44,734 nucleotides of DNA, taken from an uncultured Pelagibacteraceae bacterium. GTDB taxonomy: Bacteria; Pseudomonadota; Alphaproteobacteria; Pelagibacterales; Pelagibacteraceae. Where the stretch lies: assembly GCA_902594825.1 (NCBI GenBank), contig CACJNO010000004.1:1-44734 (forward strand), in the 5' to 3' direction. Below the pieces are notes generated by a model. That model did no database searches and had not been told where the DNA came from. It saw only the letters and a program-made list of their open reading frames with translations. The translations under genes and the position numbers were made by a program. The first letter of the stretch is position 1, and every line of letters starts with the position of its first letter. Below, in pieces: positions 1 to 8,795 of this stretch.

Positions 1-371
1 GTAGATGCTGCATACGTTTGTGCTCCATACCAGAACATTGCTACAAGCCCTCTTGCCATTGCGGGAAAGTTTGCACCAAATACACCCATACTTACTCGGG
101 CGAATACTGGATAAGGAATACCATGTTTAACACTTGGTTTACCTGAAAGGTTTACTAACCACATGATAAAAAAGCCAGCGAGTATTAAAGCTAAAAATAC
201 CGCCCAACCATTTAATCCTGAAGCTATAAATAGTGATGCTGCCAAAGTATATCCAAATAAACTTTGAACATCATTTGCCCATACGTTGAAAATTTCGAAC
301 CATCCCCAATTCTTTTTATTTGATGGAGTTGGTGCTAAATCTGCATTGTAGAGCGATTTTGATCTACTCAT
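1..371 (-). CDS. NCS1-family nucleobase/allantoin-type cation symporter (partial, C-terminus off window)
   Basis: This inner-membrane symporter would import a nucleobase, hydantoin or allantoin-like compound with a cation. Only the first 123 residues are visible. The start MSRSKSLYNADLAPTP at 371 is preceded by a good AGGAGA ribosome binding site. A cytoplasmic lead with NWGWFEIFNVWANDVQSL is followed by two hydrophobic segments (about residues 38-70) and the family's characteristic GIPYPVFARVSMGVFGANFP stretch (about 83-102). Next comes the FWYGAQTYA element that corresponds to WFGIQTW in known NCS1 proteins. The family call is firm, but substrate cannot be read from this part. It lies 180 nt downstream of an aldehyde dehydrogenase on the same strand, so it may extend a nitrogen-compound catabolic cluster. 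Confidence 0.85.
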   Translation of the reverse strand, partial: MSRSKSLYNADLAPTPSNKKNWGWFEIFNVWANDVQSLFGYTLAASLFIASGLNGWAVFLALILAGFFIMWLVNLSGKPSVKHGIPYPVFARVSMGVFGANFPAMARGLVAMFWYGAQTYAAS

Positions 372-551
372 ATTTTCTCCTCTGTGTATTACGAGTTATA
401 ACTAGTTAATTTACGCAACGTTAATTAATCAAACCCTATTGATTTATATATTAATTACAAACAAATGATTTTTTATCAATGCTCTCTAAGTATTGTCTAT
501 CAATACTAAATTAATGAAAGCCTAAAATGAACACTTCAAAATTGTTAAAAA
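372..551. other. Intergenic region between ALDH and NCS1 permease
   Basis: This is 180 AT-rich bases between two minus-strand genes. It contains a 7-bp inverted repeat, AGTATTG/CAATACT, with a 5-nt loop (489-507). It has no T-tract, so it is not a convincing terminator. The gap is long for this genome, so the permease may have its own promoter here, but I find no convincing -35/-10 pair. No open reading frame of interest was seen. Confidence 0.4.
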
Positions 552-1988
552 TTAATTATTCCAACCACCAACAGCTTTAACCTCTAAAAACTCTTCGAGT
601 CCATGTTCACCAGCTTCTCTGCCTATGCCCGAATGTTTAAAACCCCCAAAAGGAGCGTCAACCGCTATACCAGCTCCATTTACATCTACCATTCCTGATC
701 TTAATTTTCTTGCGACCCTTTTCACTTTCTCTTTGTCTTGAGTCTGAATATAATTTGTTAATCCATATGGAGTGTCATTTGCTATTTTAATGGCCTCCTC
801 CTCAGTTTCAAAAGGCATTACAGATAAAACTGGTCCAAAAATTTCTGTTCTAGCAATTTCCATATCATTATTTACATCAGCAAACACAGTCGGTTTAACA
901 AAATAGCCTTTTTCTAATCCTTCAGGCTTTCCAGGTCCACCTGCAATCAATTTAGCTCCCTCATCTATTCCTTTATTTATCAATGTTTGAATTTTATTAT
1001 ATTGAGTTTCAGAAATTACAGGTCCTATATGTTCACCTTCCTTTTTGGGGTCACCGACCTCGAAACTTTCAGTATACTTTTTTAATCTTTCAATAGCTTC
1101 ATTGTACATTGATTTTTCTACTAACATTCTAGTAGGGGCATTACACGATTGTCCTGAATTTCTAAAACATCTTAGAGCACCTCTCTCTATAGCTTCAGGA
1201 TCAGCATCTTTAAAAATAATATTTGCTCCCTTTCCGCCTAATTCCAAGCTTACTCTTTTAAAATCTTTAGCAGCATTCTGAGAAATCAGGGCACCAGCTC
1301 GTGTTGAACCGGTAAATGAAATCATATTTATATCAGGATGACTAGTTAAAGCATTACCAGTTGTAGCACCATCCCCATTTACTAAATTAAATACTCCTGG
1401 AGGGAATTTCGTTTCATCAATTAATTCTGCAAGTATCATTGATGATAAAGGAGCAAGCTCAGATGGTTTTAAAACCATTGTACATCCAGATGCTATTGCT
1501 GGCATTACTTTTAAACAAACTTGGTTCATTGGCCAATTCCAAGGAGTTATTAATGCACAGATACCTTTTGGCTCATAAATAAGTCTTTGATTAGGCGCAT
1601 GATCCCCTAAAGGTTTTTCAAACTCAAAGTTTTTCAAATATCTTATAAATGATTTTAAATGTGCAGCACCTGTGCCTGCTTGAAGTTTTGTTGCAAAATC
1701 TTTTGGAGCACCCATTTCCAGAGTAATAGCTTCAGCAATATCAGCCCATCTTTTTTTATAATTTTCGTAAAGTTTTTCTAATAACTTAATTCTATCCTCT
1801 TTAGTGGAAAATGCCCATGAGCTATATGCTTTTTTTGCAGCACTCACAGCATCATTAATATCATCTTTATTTCCTAATGATATAACTGCACAATTTTCCT
1901 CCGTTGCAGGATCAATTACTTTAATTTCTTCTTTGCTTTTCGGGGTTACCCATTTTCCATCAATATAAAAATTTTTTTTGTTTTCCAT
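552..1988 (-). CDS. NAD(P)-dependent aldehyde dehydrogenase
   Basis: This soluble enzyme oxidises an aldehyde to the acid. The 478 residues match the usual ALDH superfamily length. Visible signatures are PWNWP (N151), the nucleotide-binding FTGSTRAG (225-232), the general-base motif SLELGGKG (E249) and the catalytic cysteine in GQSCNAPTR (C282). EIFGPVLSVMPF near residue 390 is also typical. The ATG at 1988 has an AGGAG sequence at proper spacing. It lies 20 nt downstream of an agmatinase-family gene on the same strand, so the pair is probably co-transcribed. An aminoaldehyde derived from an amine or guanidino compound would be a sensible substrate, but this is context, not sequence. The family is secure and the substrate is unknown. 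Confidence 0.93.
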   Translation of the reverse strand: MENKKNFYIDGKWVTPKSKEEIKVIDPATEENCAVISLGNKDDINDAVSAAKKAYSSWAFSTKEDRIKLLEKLYENYKKRWADIAEAITLEMGAPKDFATKLQAGTGAAHLKSFIRYLKNFEFEKPLGDHAPNQRLIYEPKGICALITPWNWPMNQVCLKVMPAIASGCTMVLKPSELAPLSSMILAELIDETKFPPGVFNLVNGDGATTGNALTSHPDINMISFTGSTRAGALISQNAAKDFKRVSLELGGKGANIIFKDADPEAIERGALRCFRNSGQSCNAPTRMLVEKSMYNEAIERLKKYTESFEVGDPKKEGEHIGPVISETQYNKIQTLINKGIDEGAKLIAGGPGKPEGLEKGYFVKPTVFADVNNDMEIARTEIFGPVLSVMPFETEEEAIKIANDTPYGLTNYIQTQDKEKVKRVARKLRSGMVDVNGAGIAVDAPFGGFKHSGIGREAGEHGLEEFLEVKAVGGWNN

Positions 1989-2008
1989 TACAGACTCCTA
2001 ACCTTTCC

Positions 2009-2968
2009 TTATTTTTTTGCAAATAAATTTGTTAATTCATAAACAATTGTTGCTGCAGCCAAAGACGTTACCTCTGCATGATCATATGCTGGTGAAACTT
2101 CTACTACATCTGCTGAAATTAAATTCATTCCAGATAATCCTCTTATGACATTGACCATTTCTCGTGTGGTCATTCCCGCTATCTCTGGTGTGCCAGTTCC
2201 AGGCGCAAAAGCAGGATCTAGCACATCTATATCAATTGATAAATATAGTGGGTTATCACCAACTCTTTTTCGAATTCTTTCAGCAATTTTATCTGTGCCT
2301 TCTGTTTGAAACTCATCACAGTGAATAATTTTAAATCCAAAACTTTCATCATTTTTAATATCATTTCTACTATACAAAGGTCCTCTAATACCTACATGCA
2401 TAGAAGCATCATCTAAAAATAAATTTTCTTCTCTGGCTCTTCTAAAAGGAGTTCCATGAGTATAAGGTGCTCCAAAATAAGTGTCCCATGTATCTAAATG
2501 TGCATCAAAATGAACTAATGCAACTGGACCATTATTTATTTTGTTAATTGCTTTTAATAAAGGAAAAGCAATTGTGTGATCTCCACCTAAACTAATAATA
2601 CCTCCAGTTTTTTTTAGTAAATCGGTTGCTCCATCTTCAATTTGTTTAATAGCTTCATTAATATTAAATGGATTACATGTAATATCCCCAGCATCAGCAA
2701 CTTGCTGGACTTTAAAAGGCTCTACATCATAGCTTGGATGATAATTTGTTCTTAAATGTCTTGAAGCCTGCCTTATACTTTGAGGACCAAATCTAGCCCC
2801 TGGTCTATAGCTTGTTCCGGCATCAAATGGTATTCCAACAATAGCTACATCACAATATTCAACATCTCTTAATTCTGGTAATCTTGCAAAAGTTGATGGT
2901 CCAGCAAACCTAGGTACCTTAGTTCCGCTCACTGGTTGAATGGGTTCTTTACTACTTTTTTTTTTCAT
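2009..2968 (-). CDS. speB: Agmatinase/ureohydrolase-family enzyme
   Basis: This enzyme hydrolyses a guanidino group to release urea, using a binuclear manganese centre. All six metal ligands are present: H131 in GGDH, D155, H157 and D159 in HFDAHLD, and D246 and D248 in SIDIDVLDP. HVGIRG (191-196) and APGTGTPE (255-262) follow the agmatinase branch rather than true arginase. Length is 319 residues. It starts 53 nt from a divergent exported-protein gene and is followed after 20 nt by an aldehyde dehydrogenase. Together with the nearby PotABCD-type transporter it fits polyamine or guanidino-compound use. Agmatine, guanidinobutyrate and guanidinopropionate hydrolases cannot be separated by eye, so the gene symbol is a family label. 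Confidence 0.88.
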   Translation of the reverse strand: MKKKSSKEPIQPVSGTKVPRFAGPSTFARLPELRDVEYCDVAIVGIPFDAGTSYRPGARFGPQSIRQASRHLRTNYHPSYDVEPFKVQQVADAGDITCNPFNINEAIKQIEDGATDLLKKTGGIISLGGDHTIAFPLLKAINKINNGPVALVHFDAHLDTWDTYFGAPYTHGTPFRRAREENLFLDDASMHVGIRGPLYSRNDIKNDESFGFKIIHCDEFQTEGTDKIAERIRKRVGDNPLYLSIDIDVLDPAFAPGTGTPEIAGMTTREMVNVIRGLSGMNLISADVVEVSPAYDHAEVTSLAAATIVYELTNLFAKK

Positions 2969-3021
2969 TATAAAAGTCTATCACATTCTAACAATTTGGA
3001 ATATCTTCAATAATACTATTT

Positions 3022-3744
3022 ATGAAATTATTTAAGTTAATTTTATTATATTTATTTTTATTTTCTAATGCTTATGCAAATACAATTTATGAATTGATAA
3101 AAATACCTCACCTCGAAATTTACAATATTAAAACCGAAAATAAGTTGAGATATTTATATGCTAAACAACCTTTCACAATTGGAGTGGATAATAATATCAA
3201 TTGTTTTAATTCAACAAAACAAGATTTAAAAAAAAAATACGTAATTATAGAAAAGAACCTAGGGAGATATTCAAAAGATTTCCTGAAAAAAATTAATTTA
3301 AAATATATTGTTCTATGTGAAGATTTATCGATTTCAGGAATTCGAACAGCGGGTATTCCAGATAATGTTATGAAAACTCTAATTGTAGATATTAAATTTA
3401 ATGAAAAACATTTTGAACGTGTGCTTCATCATGAGGTATTTCATATTATAAATGACTCTTATAAAGAAATATTTAGTGAAAAAATATGGTCCTCGTTTAA
3501 TCCTTCAGGATTTAATTATGCAGAATGCTCTACCTGTACAAAAAAAATTGGTTTGGATACATATCTAAGAACTAATGGTTTCATTACAGAATATTCAAGA
3601 TCTACTGCATCTGAGGATATGGCTGAAGTATTTTCTCATTTGATGTATGGAAATTTACCAGATGAAATTGACCCTATTTTAAAAAAAAAAATAGAGTTTA
3701 TTAAAAAAGGTATTTCAAAAATTGATAGAAATTTTATTTTATGA
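3022..3744 (+). CDS. Exported putative zinc metallopeptidase (HExxH), uncharacterised
   Basis: This is a 240-residue protein I do not recognise by name. A hydrophobic N-terminus ending in NAYA (residues 1-19) looks like a cleaved signal peptide, so it should act in the periplasm. The sequence VLHHEVFHIIND contains an HExxH zinc-protease motif (H137-H141). About 57 residues later SEDMAEVF (197-204) offers a glutamate as a possible third ligand, the arrangement of gluzincin-type peptidases. Cysteines occur at 61, 99, 169 and 172. The downstream cyclophilin gene starts inside the stop codon (ATGA overlap), so the two are translationally coupled and may share a role in envelope protein handling. 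Protease activity is inferred from the motif only. Confidence 0.65.
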   Translation: MKLFKLILLYLFLFSNAYANTIYELIKIPHLEIYNIKTENKLRYLYAKQPFTIGVDNNINCFNSTKQDLKKKYVIIEKNLGRYSKDFLKKINLKYIVLCEDLSISGIRTAGIPDNVMKTLIVDIKFNEKHFERVLHHEVFHIINDSYKEIFSEKIWSSFNPSGFNYAECSTCTKKIGLDTYLRTNGFITEYSRSTASEDMAEVFSHLMYGNLPDEIDPILKKKIEFIKKGISKIDRNFIL

Positions 3745-4385
3745 TTGAGAAAATTAAAGCCTCAACATCAGAAAAAATTATATTTATTTTTATTCTGATT
3801 TTAGGTTTATTTTCACTGACCTCATTTCTTCTTATAAAAGACAAATGTTTATTTGTTAAAAACTATGATCCTGAAAAAATTAAATTTAATGATCCAAGTA
3901 ATATTGCAATTCTCAATGTTGGTTGTGGTAATGTAATTATAGAATTGTATCCAGAAATCTCTCCTAACGGAGTTGAAAGATTTAAAACGCTAATCAAATC
4001 AAAATCATATGATGATGTTGCTTTTCATAGAGTAATTAAAGATAAACTCGTCCAGGCTGGTGACTTAGAGTTTGGAAAAAAAGGTAATATTGATTATGGA
4101 AAAATTGGAACTGGAAAATCTGGTTTGGGCACTATCAAGTCTGAAATAGATAAAAAATTTGATTATTCAAAAGGAAGTGTAGGTTTAGCCAGAACTCAAA
4201 AATATAATACAGAGGATAGTCAATTTTTTATTATACTTCAGGATGAGCCATTATATGAAGGTGAGTTTACTCCAATAGGAAAAGTAATATATGGAATTAA
4301 AGTTTTAGAAAAAATAAAATATTTAGATAAGTCTGAATATGTGCTTAGACCTGATTTTATTAATTCATTAAGATTATTTAATTAA
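3741..4385 (+). CDS. Membrane-anchored cyclophilin-type peptidyl-prolyl isomerase
   Basis: The enzyme catalyses cis-trans isomerisation of proline peptide bonds. A transmembrane segment at about residues 13-33 is followed by a cyclophilin domain (about 52-210), so the domain probably faces the periplasm. Domain signatures include AFHRVIKDKLVQAGD, aligning with the catalytic FHRV...QGGD block, and SQFFIILQDEP, aligning with SQFFI of cyclophilins. The central aromatic of the first block is not conserved (KDKLVQ). The start overlaps the stop of the metallopeptidase-like gene by four bases. The stop overlaps the convergent gene on the other strand by 8 nt, so no terminator fits between them. Confidence 0.85.
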   Translation: MIEKIKASTSEKIIFIFILILGLFSLTSFLLIKDKCLFVKNYDPEKIKFNDPSNIAILNVGCGNVIIELYPEISPNGVERFKTLIKSKSYDDVAFHRVIKDKLVQAGDLEFGKKGNIDYGKIGTGKSGLGTIKSEIDKKFDYSKGSVGLARTQKYNTEDSQFFIILQDEPLYEGEFTPIGKVIYGIKVLEKIKYLDKSEYVLRPDFINSLRLFN

Positions 4386-6600
4386 CTAAAGGCTTACCTG
4401 TTGCAAGAGTATGTTTAATTCTATCTTGGGTTTGTTTCATTTCAATTAATTTCATGAAGGCATCAAGTTCTAATTTAAATAAATCATTTTCTGACAAAGT
4501 TTTATCCATTGTTGTATCTCCACCGCTAAGAACATGAGCAAGCTCTTTTGCAACAGTCATGCCATGATCTAAAATAATTTTTTCATTGTAAAGTTTATCT
4601 AAAATTTTGGTCATCTCTCCAATAACTGCTTTTCCAGGCAAATTAAATTTAAGTTCATTAGGAGCTTTAAAATTTTTGTTTTCATCTATGATTTTCTTTG
4701 AAACTTCCAATAAACTATTTCTATTCATAATTTTTTTGTTTTCAGGCAATAAGTATTTCAATGGCTCCGCCTCAACTGGAGAGGTAGCTGTTCTTCCATA
4801 GCCTATGATATCAAATACTTTTAAGGGTGCATAATTAGGATCTTTTTTCGCTTCATCAGTGTTAAGCCATCTTGCTAACATTTCTTTACATCCACCACCT
4901 GCAGGAATTAAACCAACAATAGTTTCAACAAGTCCAATTACTATATTTGTATGTGATGCCACAAAATTACTTTGAACTAAGACCTCAAACCCACCACCCA
5001 ATGTGAGCCCAGATGGTGCAGATATAACAGGATGTTTGGAATACTTAAGATGTTTGCATGTTTCTTGAAAGTACTTTATGAACTTTTCAATTGATTTGAA
5101 ATCATTCTTGTCAGCAAATTGCATTGTATAAGTTAAATTTACCCCAGCAGAAAATTGCATACTTTCATTAATTATTATCAAAGGTTTATCAGTAGCCTTC
5201 TTAAGTGCATCCATTGAATCGTAATCTAAAGCATTAGCTTTAGTCGTAAATTCAACTATATTGTAATCTTTAAATCTATAGATTGATGCTGAACTATTTC
5301 CATCAACACTTGATGCTGTTTTTTTAACCTTACCTAAAGTTTCTATAGAAGTATATTTCTGTCTTACTCCATAAAAATTTTCATTTTTTGTTTCAACTAA
5401 ATTTTCTAAAAATTTATTACCTTTAAAATTATCAACTTTCTCAAAAAAGTTTTTTACTCCAATTTCTTCAAGCATTTCAAAAGGTCCCTTGGCCCAATTA
5501 AAACCGAGTCTCATTGCTTCATCAATGTCATTAAATTCTTTTGTAATTGCAGGAACTAAAGAAGATGCATACTTAATAATTTTTTCTAAAACAGACCAGG
5601 CATATTCACCATATTTATCACCTCTATTAATTAGACTCTTTAAATCAACTTTATCTGATTTTATATCAATTTTTTTACTTGGAGAATAATCTCCAGTTTG
5701 AAGATTTATAGCTTCCATAATTTTTCCATTATCGGTCTTCTTCATTCTATAAAAGCCACCTTTACCTTTTCTTCCTGTGTAGCCAGTTTCAATTAACTTT
5801 TTTACTAATGGGATTTCTTTTGCAACTTCATGAAACTCATCAGACTCTGGTAATTCTTTAATAAAACTTTTTAAAACATCAGCCATCAAATCAATTCCAA
5901 TCAGATCATAAAGACCAAAAACTCCTGTTTTTGGAATACCCATTGGTCTTCCAAATATTGCATCTGCCTCTTCAACGGTAAGCTTCATCTTAAATGCTTC
6001 AGTCATTGCTATTTGCATAGCGTATACACCTACTCTATTTCCCAAAAATCCAGGAGTGTCATTACAAACAATTGCTCCTTTACCTAACTCAACTTCACAA
6101 AATTCTTTCAGTTGATTGATCTTACTAAGATCATTGTCTTCATTTTTAACAATTTCAAGAAGACCCATATATCTAACAGGATTAAAAAAGTGGGTAATAC
6201 AAAAATCTTTTTTTTGTTCTTTATTTAAATTTTGAGATAAAACTTTAATTGGAATCGATGAAGTATTGGATGAAACTATTGCACCTTCTTTCCGACTTTT
6301 AAAGATTTTTTCATAAATTTGATGTTTGATATCAATTCTCTCAACAACAGCCTCTACAACCCAATCTGCCTTTTCAACTACAGAAAAATCATCAGCAATA
6401 TTACCAACTTTAATATTATTTATTTTAGATTTATCTATTAATAATGGTGGTCTTGATTTATGAATTCTTTCTCTTGCATTTTCACTTATTTCAGTTTTTA
6501 AATCTAGTAATGTAACTGGAACATCTGCATTACAAAGATGTGCAGCAATACCACTACCCATTGTACCTGAGCCAATCACTACTACGTTCTTAATCTTCAT
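4378..6600 (-). CDS. 3-hydroxyacyl-CoA dehydrogenase / enoyl-CoA hydratase fusion (FadN/FadB-like)
   Basis: This is a fatty-acid beta-oxidation multifunctional enzyme of 740 residues. The order is dehydrogenase first, crotonase last, as in Bacillus FadN and opposite to E. coli FadB. The NAD site is GSGTMGSG (10-17). The catalytic histidine lies in HFFNP (H137) and the partner glutamate is E149. Two C-terminal 3HCDH domains lie at about 185-285 and 325-410. The crotonase domain (about 437-700) keeps GLTLGGGFE (E539) and GLVETIVGLIPAGGG (E559), which align with the two catalytic glutamates of enoyl-CoA hydratase, so hydratase activity is plausible. It follows potC after 11 nt on the same strand and may be co-transcribed with the transporter, an unexpected pairing. 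The substrate may be a CoA-linked product of the imported compound. Confidence 0.9.
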   Translation of the reverse strand: MKIKNVVVIGSGTMGSGIAAHLCNADVPVTLLDLKTEISENARERIHKSRPPLLIDKSKINNIKVGNIADDFSVVEKADWVVEAVVERIDIKHQIYEKIFKSRKEGAIVSSNTSSIPIKVLSQNLNKEQKKDFCITHFFNPVRYMGLLEIVKNEDNDLSKINQLKEFCEVELGKGAIVCNDTPGFLGNRVGVYAMQIAMTEAFKMKLTVEEADAIFGRPMGIPKTGVFGLYDLIGIDLMADVLKSFIKELPESDEFHEVAKEIPLVKKLIETGYTGRKGKGGFYRMKKTDNGKIMEAINLQTGDYSPSKKIDIKSDKVDLKSLINRGDKYGEYAWSVLEKIIKYASSLVPAITKEFNDIDEAMRLGFNWAKGPFEMLEEIGVKNFFEKVDNFKGNKFLENLVETKNENFYGVRQKYTSIETLGKVKKTASSVDGNSSASIYRFKDYNIVEFTTKANALDYDSMDALKKATDKPLIIINESMQFSAGVNLTYTMQFADKNDFKSIEKFIKYFQETCKHLKYSKHPVISAPSGLTLGGGFEVLVQSNFVASHTNIVIGLVETIVGLIPAGGGCKEMLARWLNTDEAKKDPNYAPLKVFDIIGYGRTATSPVEAEPLKYLLPENKKIMNRNSLLEVSKKIIDENKNFKAPNELKFNLPGKAVIGEMTKILDKLYNEKIILDHGMTVAKELAHVLSGGDTTMDKTLSENDLFKLELDAFMKLIEMKQTQDRIKHTLATGKPLVN

Positions 6601-6611
6601 GATTTGATTTA

Positions 6612-7466
6612 TTATTGATTTATTCCTCTGAGTCTTTCAGATCTTCTTCTTAAAAGCTCAGCGGTTACTAATATTAATGTTGATAATATAATCAAACAAG
6701 TTGCGACAGCTAGAATAGTAGGGCTTAGTTGCTCTCTTAAACCAGTCCACATTTGAATTGGGATAGTTGTGTTTTCTAATCCAGCCAAAAATAAAACTAC
6801 TACAACTTCGTCAAATGAAGTCACAAAAGCAAACAAACCTCCAGAAATGACTCCTGGTAAAATTAATGGTAAAGTAATTTTCATAAATGTATTTACTGGA
6901 TCGCTTCCTAAACTTGCAGCAGCTCTTGTAACGCTATGATCAAAACCTGATAAAGTAGCCGTGACTGTAATTACTACAAAAGGTGTTCCCAAAATAATAT
7001 GAGCAAGAACAATGCCTGTATGAGTTGCTGCCAAACCAGCCTTTGCCATAAAGAAAAATATTGCAACACCAGAAATAATTAAAGGTACGATCATTGGAGA
7101 TATTAAAACTGCCATTATCAAACCTTTGTAAGGCATGTGTCTACTGCTTAATCCTAAAGCGGCAACTGTTCCAAGTATCACTGACCCTATTGTTGCAAAT
7201 ATAGCTATTATAAAACTATTCTTAGCAGCCAATCCCCATGGATTTTTAGTTCCATAGATCATGTCTTTATACCACCTTAAAGAAAAGGCATCTGGATCTA
7301 GACGCTTCATTCCATCAGAAAAACTTAAAAATTCCTCTGCATTAAATGATAATGGAAAGATCACAAATAAAGGCGCAATCAGAAAAAAGAAAACTGCACC
7401 GCAAATTGTAAGATAAATATAATGCCAAATTCGATAATGTGGTTCGGTATATTTTGGTAAAGCCAT
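6612..7466 (-). CDS. potC: Spermidine/putrescine-type ABC transporter permease (PotC-like)
   Basis: An inner-membrane channel subunit of 284 residues with six predicted membrane segments, starting at about residue 17. The cytoplasmic EAA loop that docks on the ATPase is visible as AAASLGSDPVNTFMKITLPL (about 183-202). A segment reading GLRE near residue 240 precedes the last membrane span. It lies 5 nt after the PotB-like gene and 11 nt before the hydroxyacyl-CoA dehydrogenase gene. The pairing with PotA, PotB and PotD homologues makes it the second permease of one importer. Polyamine transport is the family's usual role, but related alphaproteobacterial systems carry other cationic or zwitterionic solutes. 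Confidence 0.9.
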   Translation of the reverse strand: MALPKYTEPHYRIWHYIYLTICGAVFFFLIAPLFVIFPLSFNAEEFLSFSDGMKRLDPDAFSLRWYKDMIYGTKNPWGLAAKNSFIIAIFATIGSVILGTVAALGLSSRHMPYKGLIMAVLISPMIVPLIISGVAIFFFMAKAGLAATHTGIVLAHIILGTPFVVITVTATLSGFDHSVTRAAASLGSDPVNTFMKITLPLILPGVISGGLFAFVTSFDEVVVVLFLAGLENTTIPIQMWTGLREQLSPTILAVATCLIILSTLILVTAELLRRRSERLRGINQ

Positions 7467-7471
7467 TTTAA

Positions 7472-8725
7472 TTATCCTAATTTAATATTATCTATTCCAA
7501 CTATTTTGTTATAAAGCCAATAAATCACTAACACTCCACTTAATAACATTAATCCCATTGCGGATGCAAAACTCCAATCTAGCGTACTTTTCATATGGAA
7601 GGCAATTTGGTTACTTATTAAAGTCCCAGATGCACCACCAACTAAAGCTGGGGTTATGTAATAACCGATTGCTAAAATGAATACTAATAAACAGCCAGCA
7701 CCTATTCCAGGAATAGTTAATGGGAAATAAACTTTCCAAAAAGCAACAAAAGGTGTTCCACCTAGAGATTTTCCTGCTCTCATTAAACTAGGTGAAATAG
7801 TTTTCATAACACTATAAAGCGGCAGTACCATAAATGGCAGTAAGATTTGAGTCATTGCCACATAACTTCCTGTTTTGTTATACATCATTTCAGGTCGGTT
7901 ATCGTCTGCTACCAATCCAATCCCTACAAAGAAATCATTAACTATTCCTTGTTGTTGTAACAAAATCATCCAGCTGGCAGTTCTTACAAGTAAAGAAGTC
8001 CAAAACGGTAGCAGCACACAGATCATTAGTAAGTTACTATACTTCATTGGTAGAGTAGCTAATAAATGGGCAATTGGATAAGCCATCAAAAAACAAAAGA
8101 CCGTTACAAAGAATGCAATCTCCAAAGTTCTTAACCACAACACTCTATGAATTCTTCTATCTTCCCCAACGCTTACTATTTTCCCTTCTTCATTTACGTA
8201 CATATCCATTCCTTTTAGATACTTTTGACCTGTAAATTCAGGAGCTCTTCTTTGAATTGCTCTCCAGTACTCAACATCAGCCCATCGTTTATGCACTGAC
8301 ATTATTTGTTCTTTGTAGTTTCCTTCTTCAAATTTTTTTGATGCTCTACGAAGTTTCTTAATTATGCTTTTAAATCCATTTTTTGTATAATTTAATTGAG
8401 TAGATAGCTTACCTTCACGTTTATCTTCTACTAATTTTATAAAATCTTCGTGAAAAGCAGCAAAAACTTCTTCATCAGGTAATTCTTTTCCATCCCATGT
8501 TTCCATTGCTTTAAAAGTTTTTGGAAGCATTTGTGTAACCATTTTATCATCAACACTTCTGAACAACATGTCACCTATTGGAAATACATAAGTAATTATT
8601 AAAAAAAATAATAAAGGAGCAACAAGTAAGAATGCTTTTATCTTATTTTTTTTTTCAGCTTTCTTTAGACTTACCTCTAAAGGTATTCCGTCTGTTGTTA
8701 AAATCTGTTTTGTTTCTGAGCTCAT
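7472..8725 (-). CDS. potB: Spermidine/putrescine-type ABC transporter permease with large periplasmic insert (PotB-like)
   Basis: This inner-membrane permease has 417 residues, well over the roughly 280-300 of E. coli PotB. The excess is a charged region (about residues 52-195) between the first membrane segment (31-49) and the second (about 203-222), rich in Lys and Glu and predicted periplasmic. The remaining five spans and the EAA loop (GKSLGGTPFVAFWKVYFPL, about 317-335) are normal. Long PotB forms occur in other alphaproteobacteria, so this is probably not a fusion error. The start at 8725 follows a terminator-like hairpin (8733-8758) that separates it from potD, so expression is probably lower than potD. 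Confidence 0.88.
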   Translation of the reverse strand: MSSETKQILTTDGIPLEVSLKKAEKKNKIKAFLLVAPLLFFLIITYVFPIGDMLFRSVDDKMVTQMLPKTFKAMETWDGKELPDEEVFAAFHEDFIKLVEDKREGKLSTQLNYTKNGFKSIIKKLRRASKKFEEGNYKEQIMSVHKRWADVEYWRAIQRRAPEFTGQKYLKGMDMYVNEEGKIVSVGEDRRIHRVLWLRTLEIAFFVTVFCFLMAYPIAHLLATLPMKYSNLLMICVLLPFWTSLLVRTASWMILLQQQGIVNDFFVGIGLVADDNRPEMMYNKTGSYVAMTQILLPFMVLPLYSVMKTISPSLMRAGKSLGGTPFVAFWKVYFPLTIPGIGAGCLLVFILAIGYYITPALVGGASGTLISNQIAFHMKSTLDWSFASAMGLMLLSGVLVIYWLYNKIVGIDNIKLG

Positions 8726-8732
8726 AAATAAA

Positions 8733-8758
8733 AAGGGCGGTTATAAATAACCGCCCTT
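8733..8758 (-). terminator. Terminator-like hairpin inside the pot operon, between potD and potB
   Basis: A perfect 11-bp stem (AAGGGCGGTTA/TAACCGCCCTT) with a 4-nt loop is followed on the minus strand by TTTATTT. It is the most GC-rich short structure in its neighbourhood. It sits 37 nt after the potD stop and 7 nt before the potB start. It probably ends most potD transcripts, or protects their 3' ends, while letting some polymerase through to potB and potC. Confidence 0.8.
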
Positions 8759-8795
8759 AAATTATAATATATAATTAAGTTTAATAAAACTTAAA

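Noticed and set aside
489..507. AGTATTG/CAATACT inverted repeat as a terminator of ALDH
   Set aside because: The stem is only 7 bp, AT-rich, and no T-tract follows on the minus strand.
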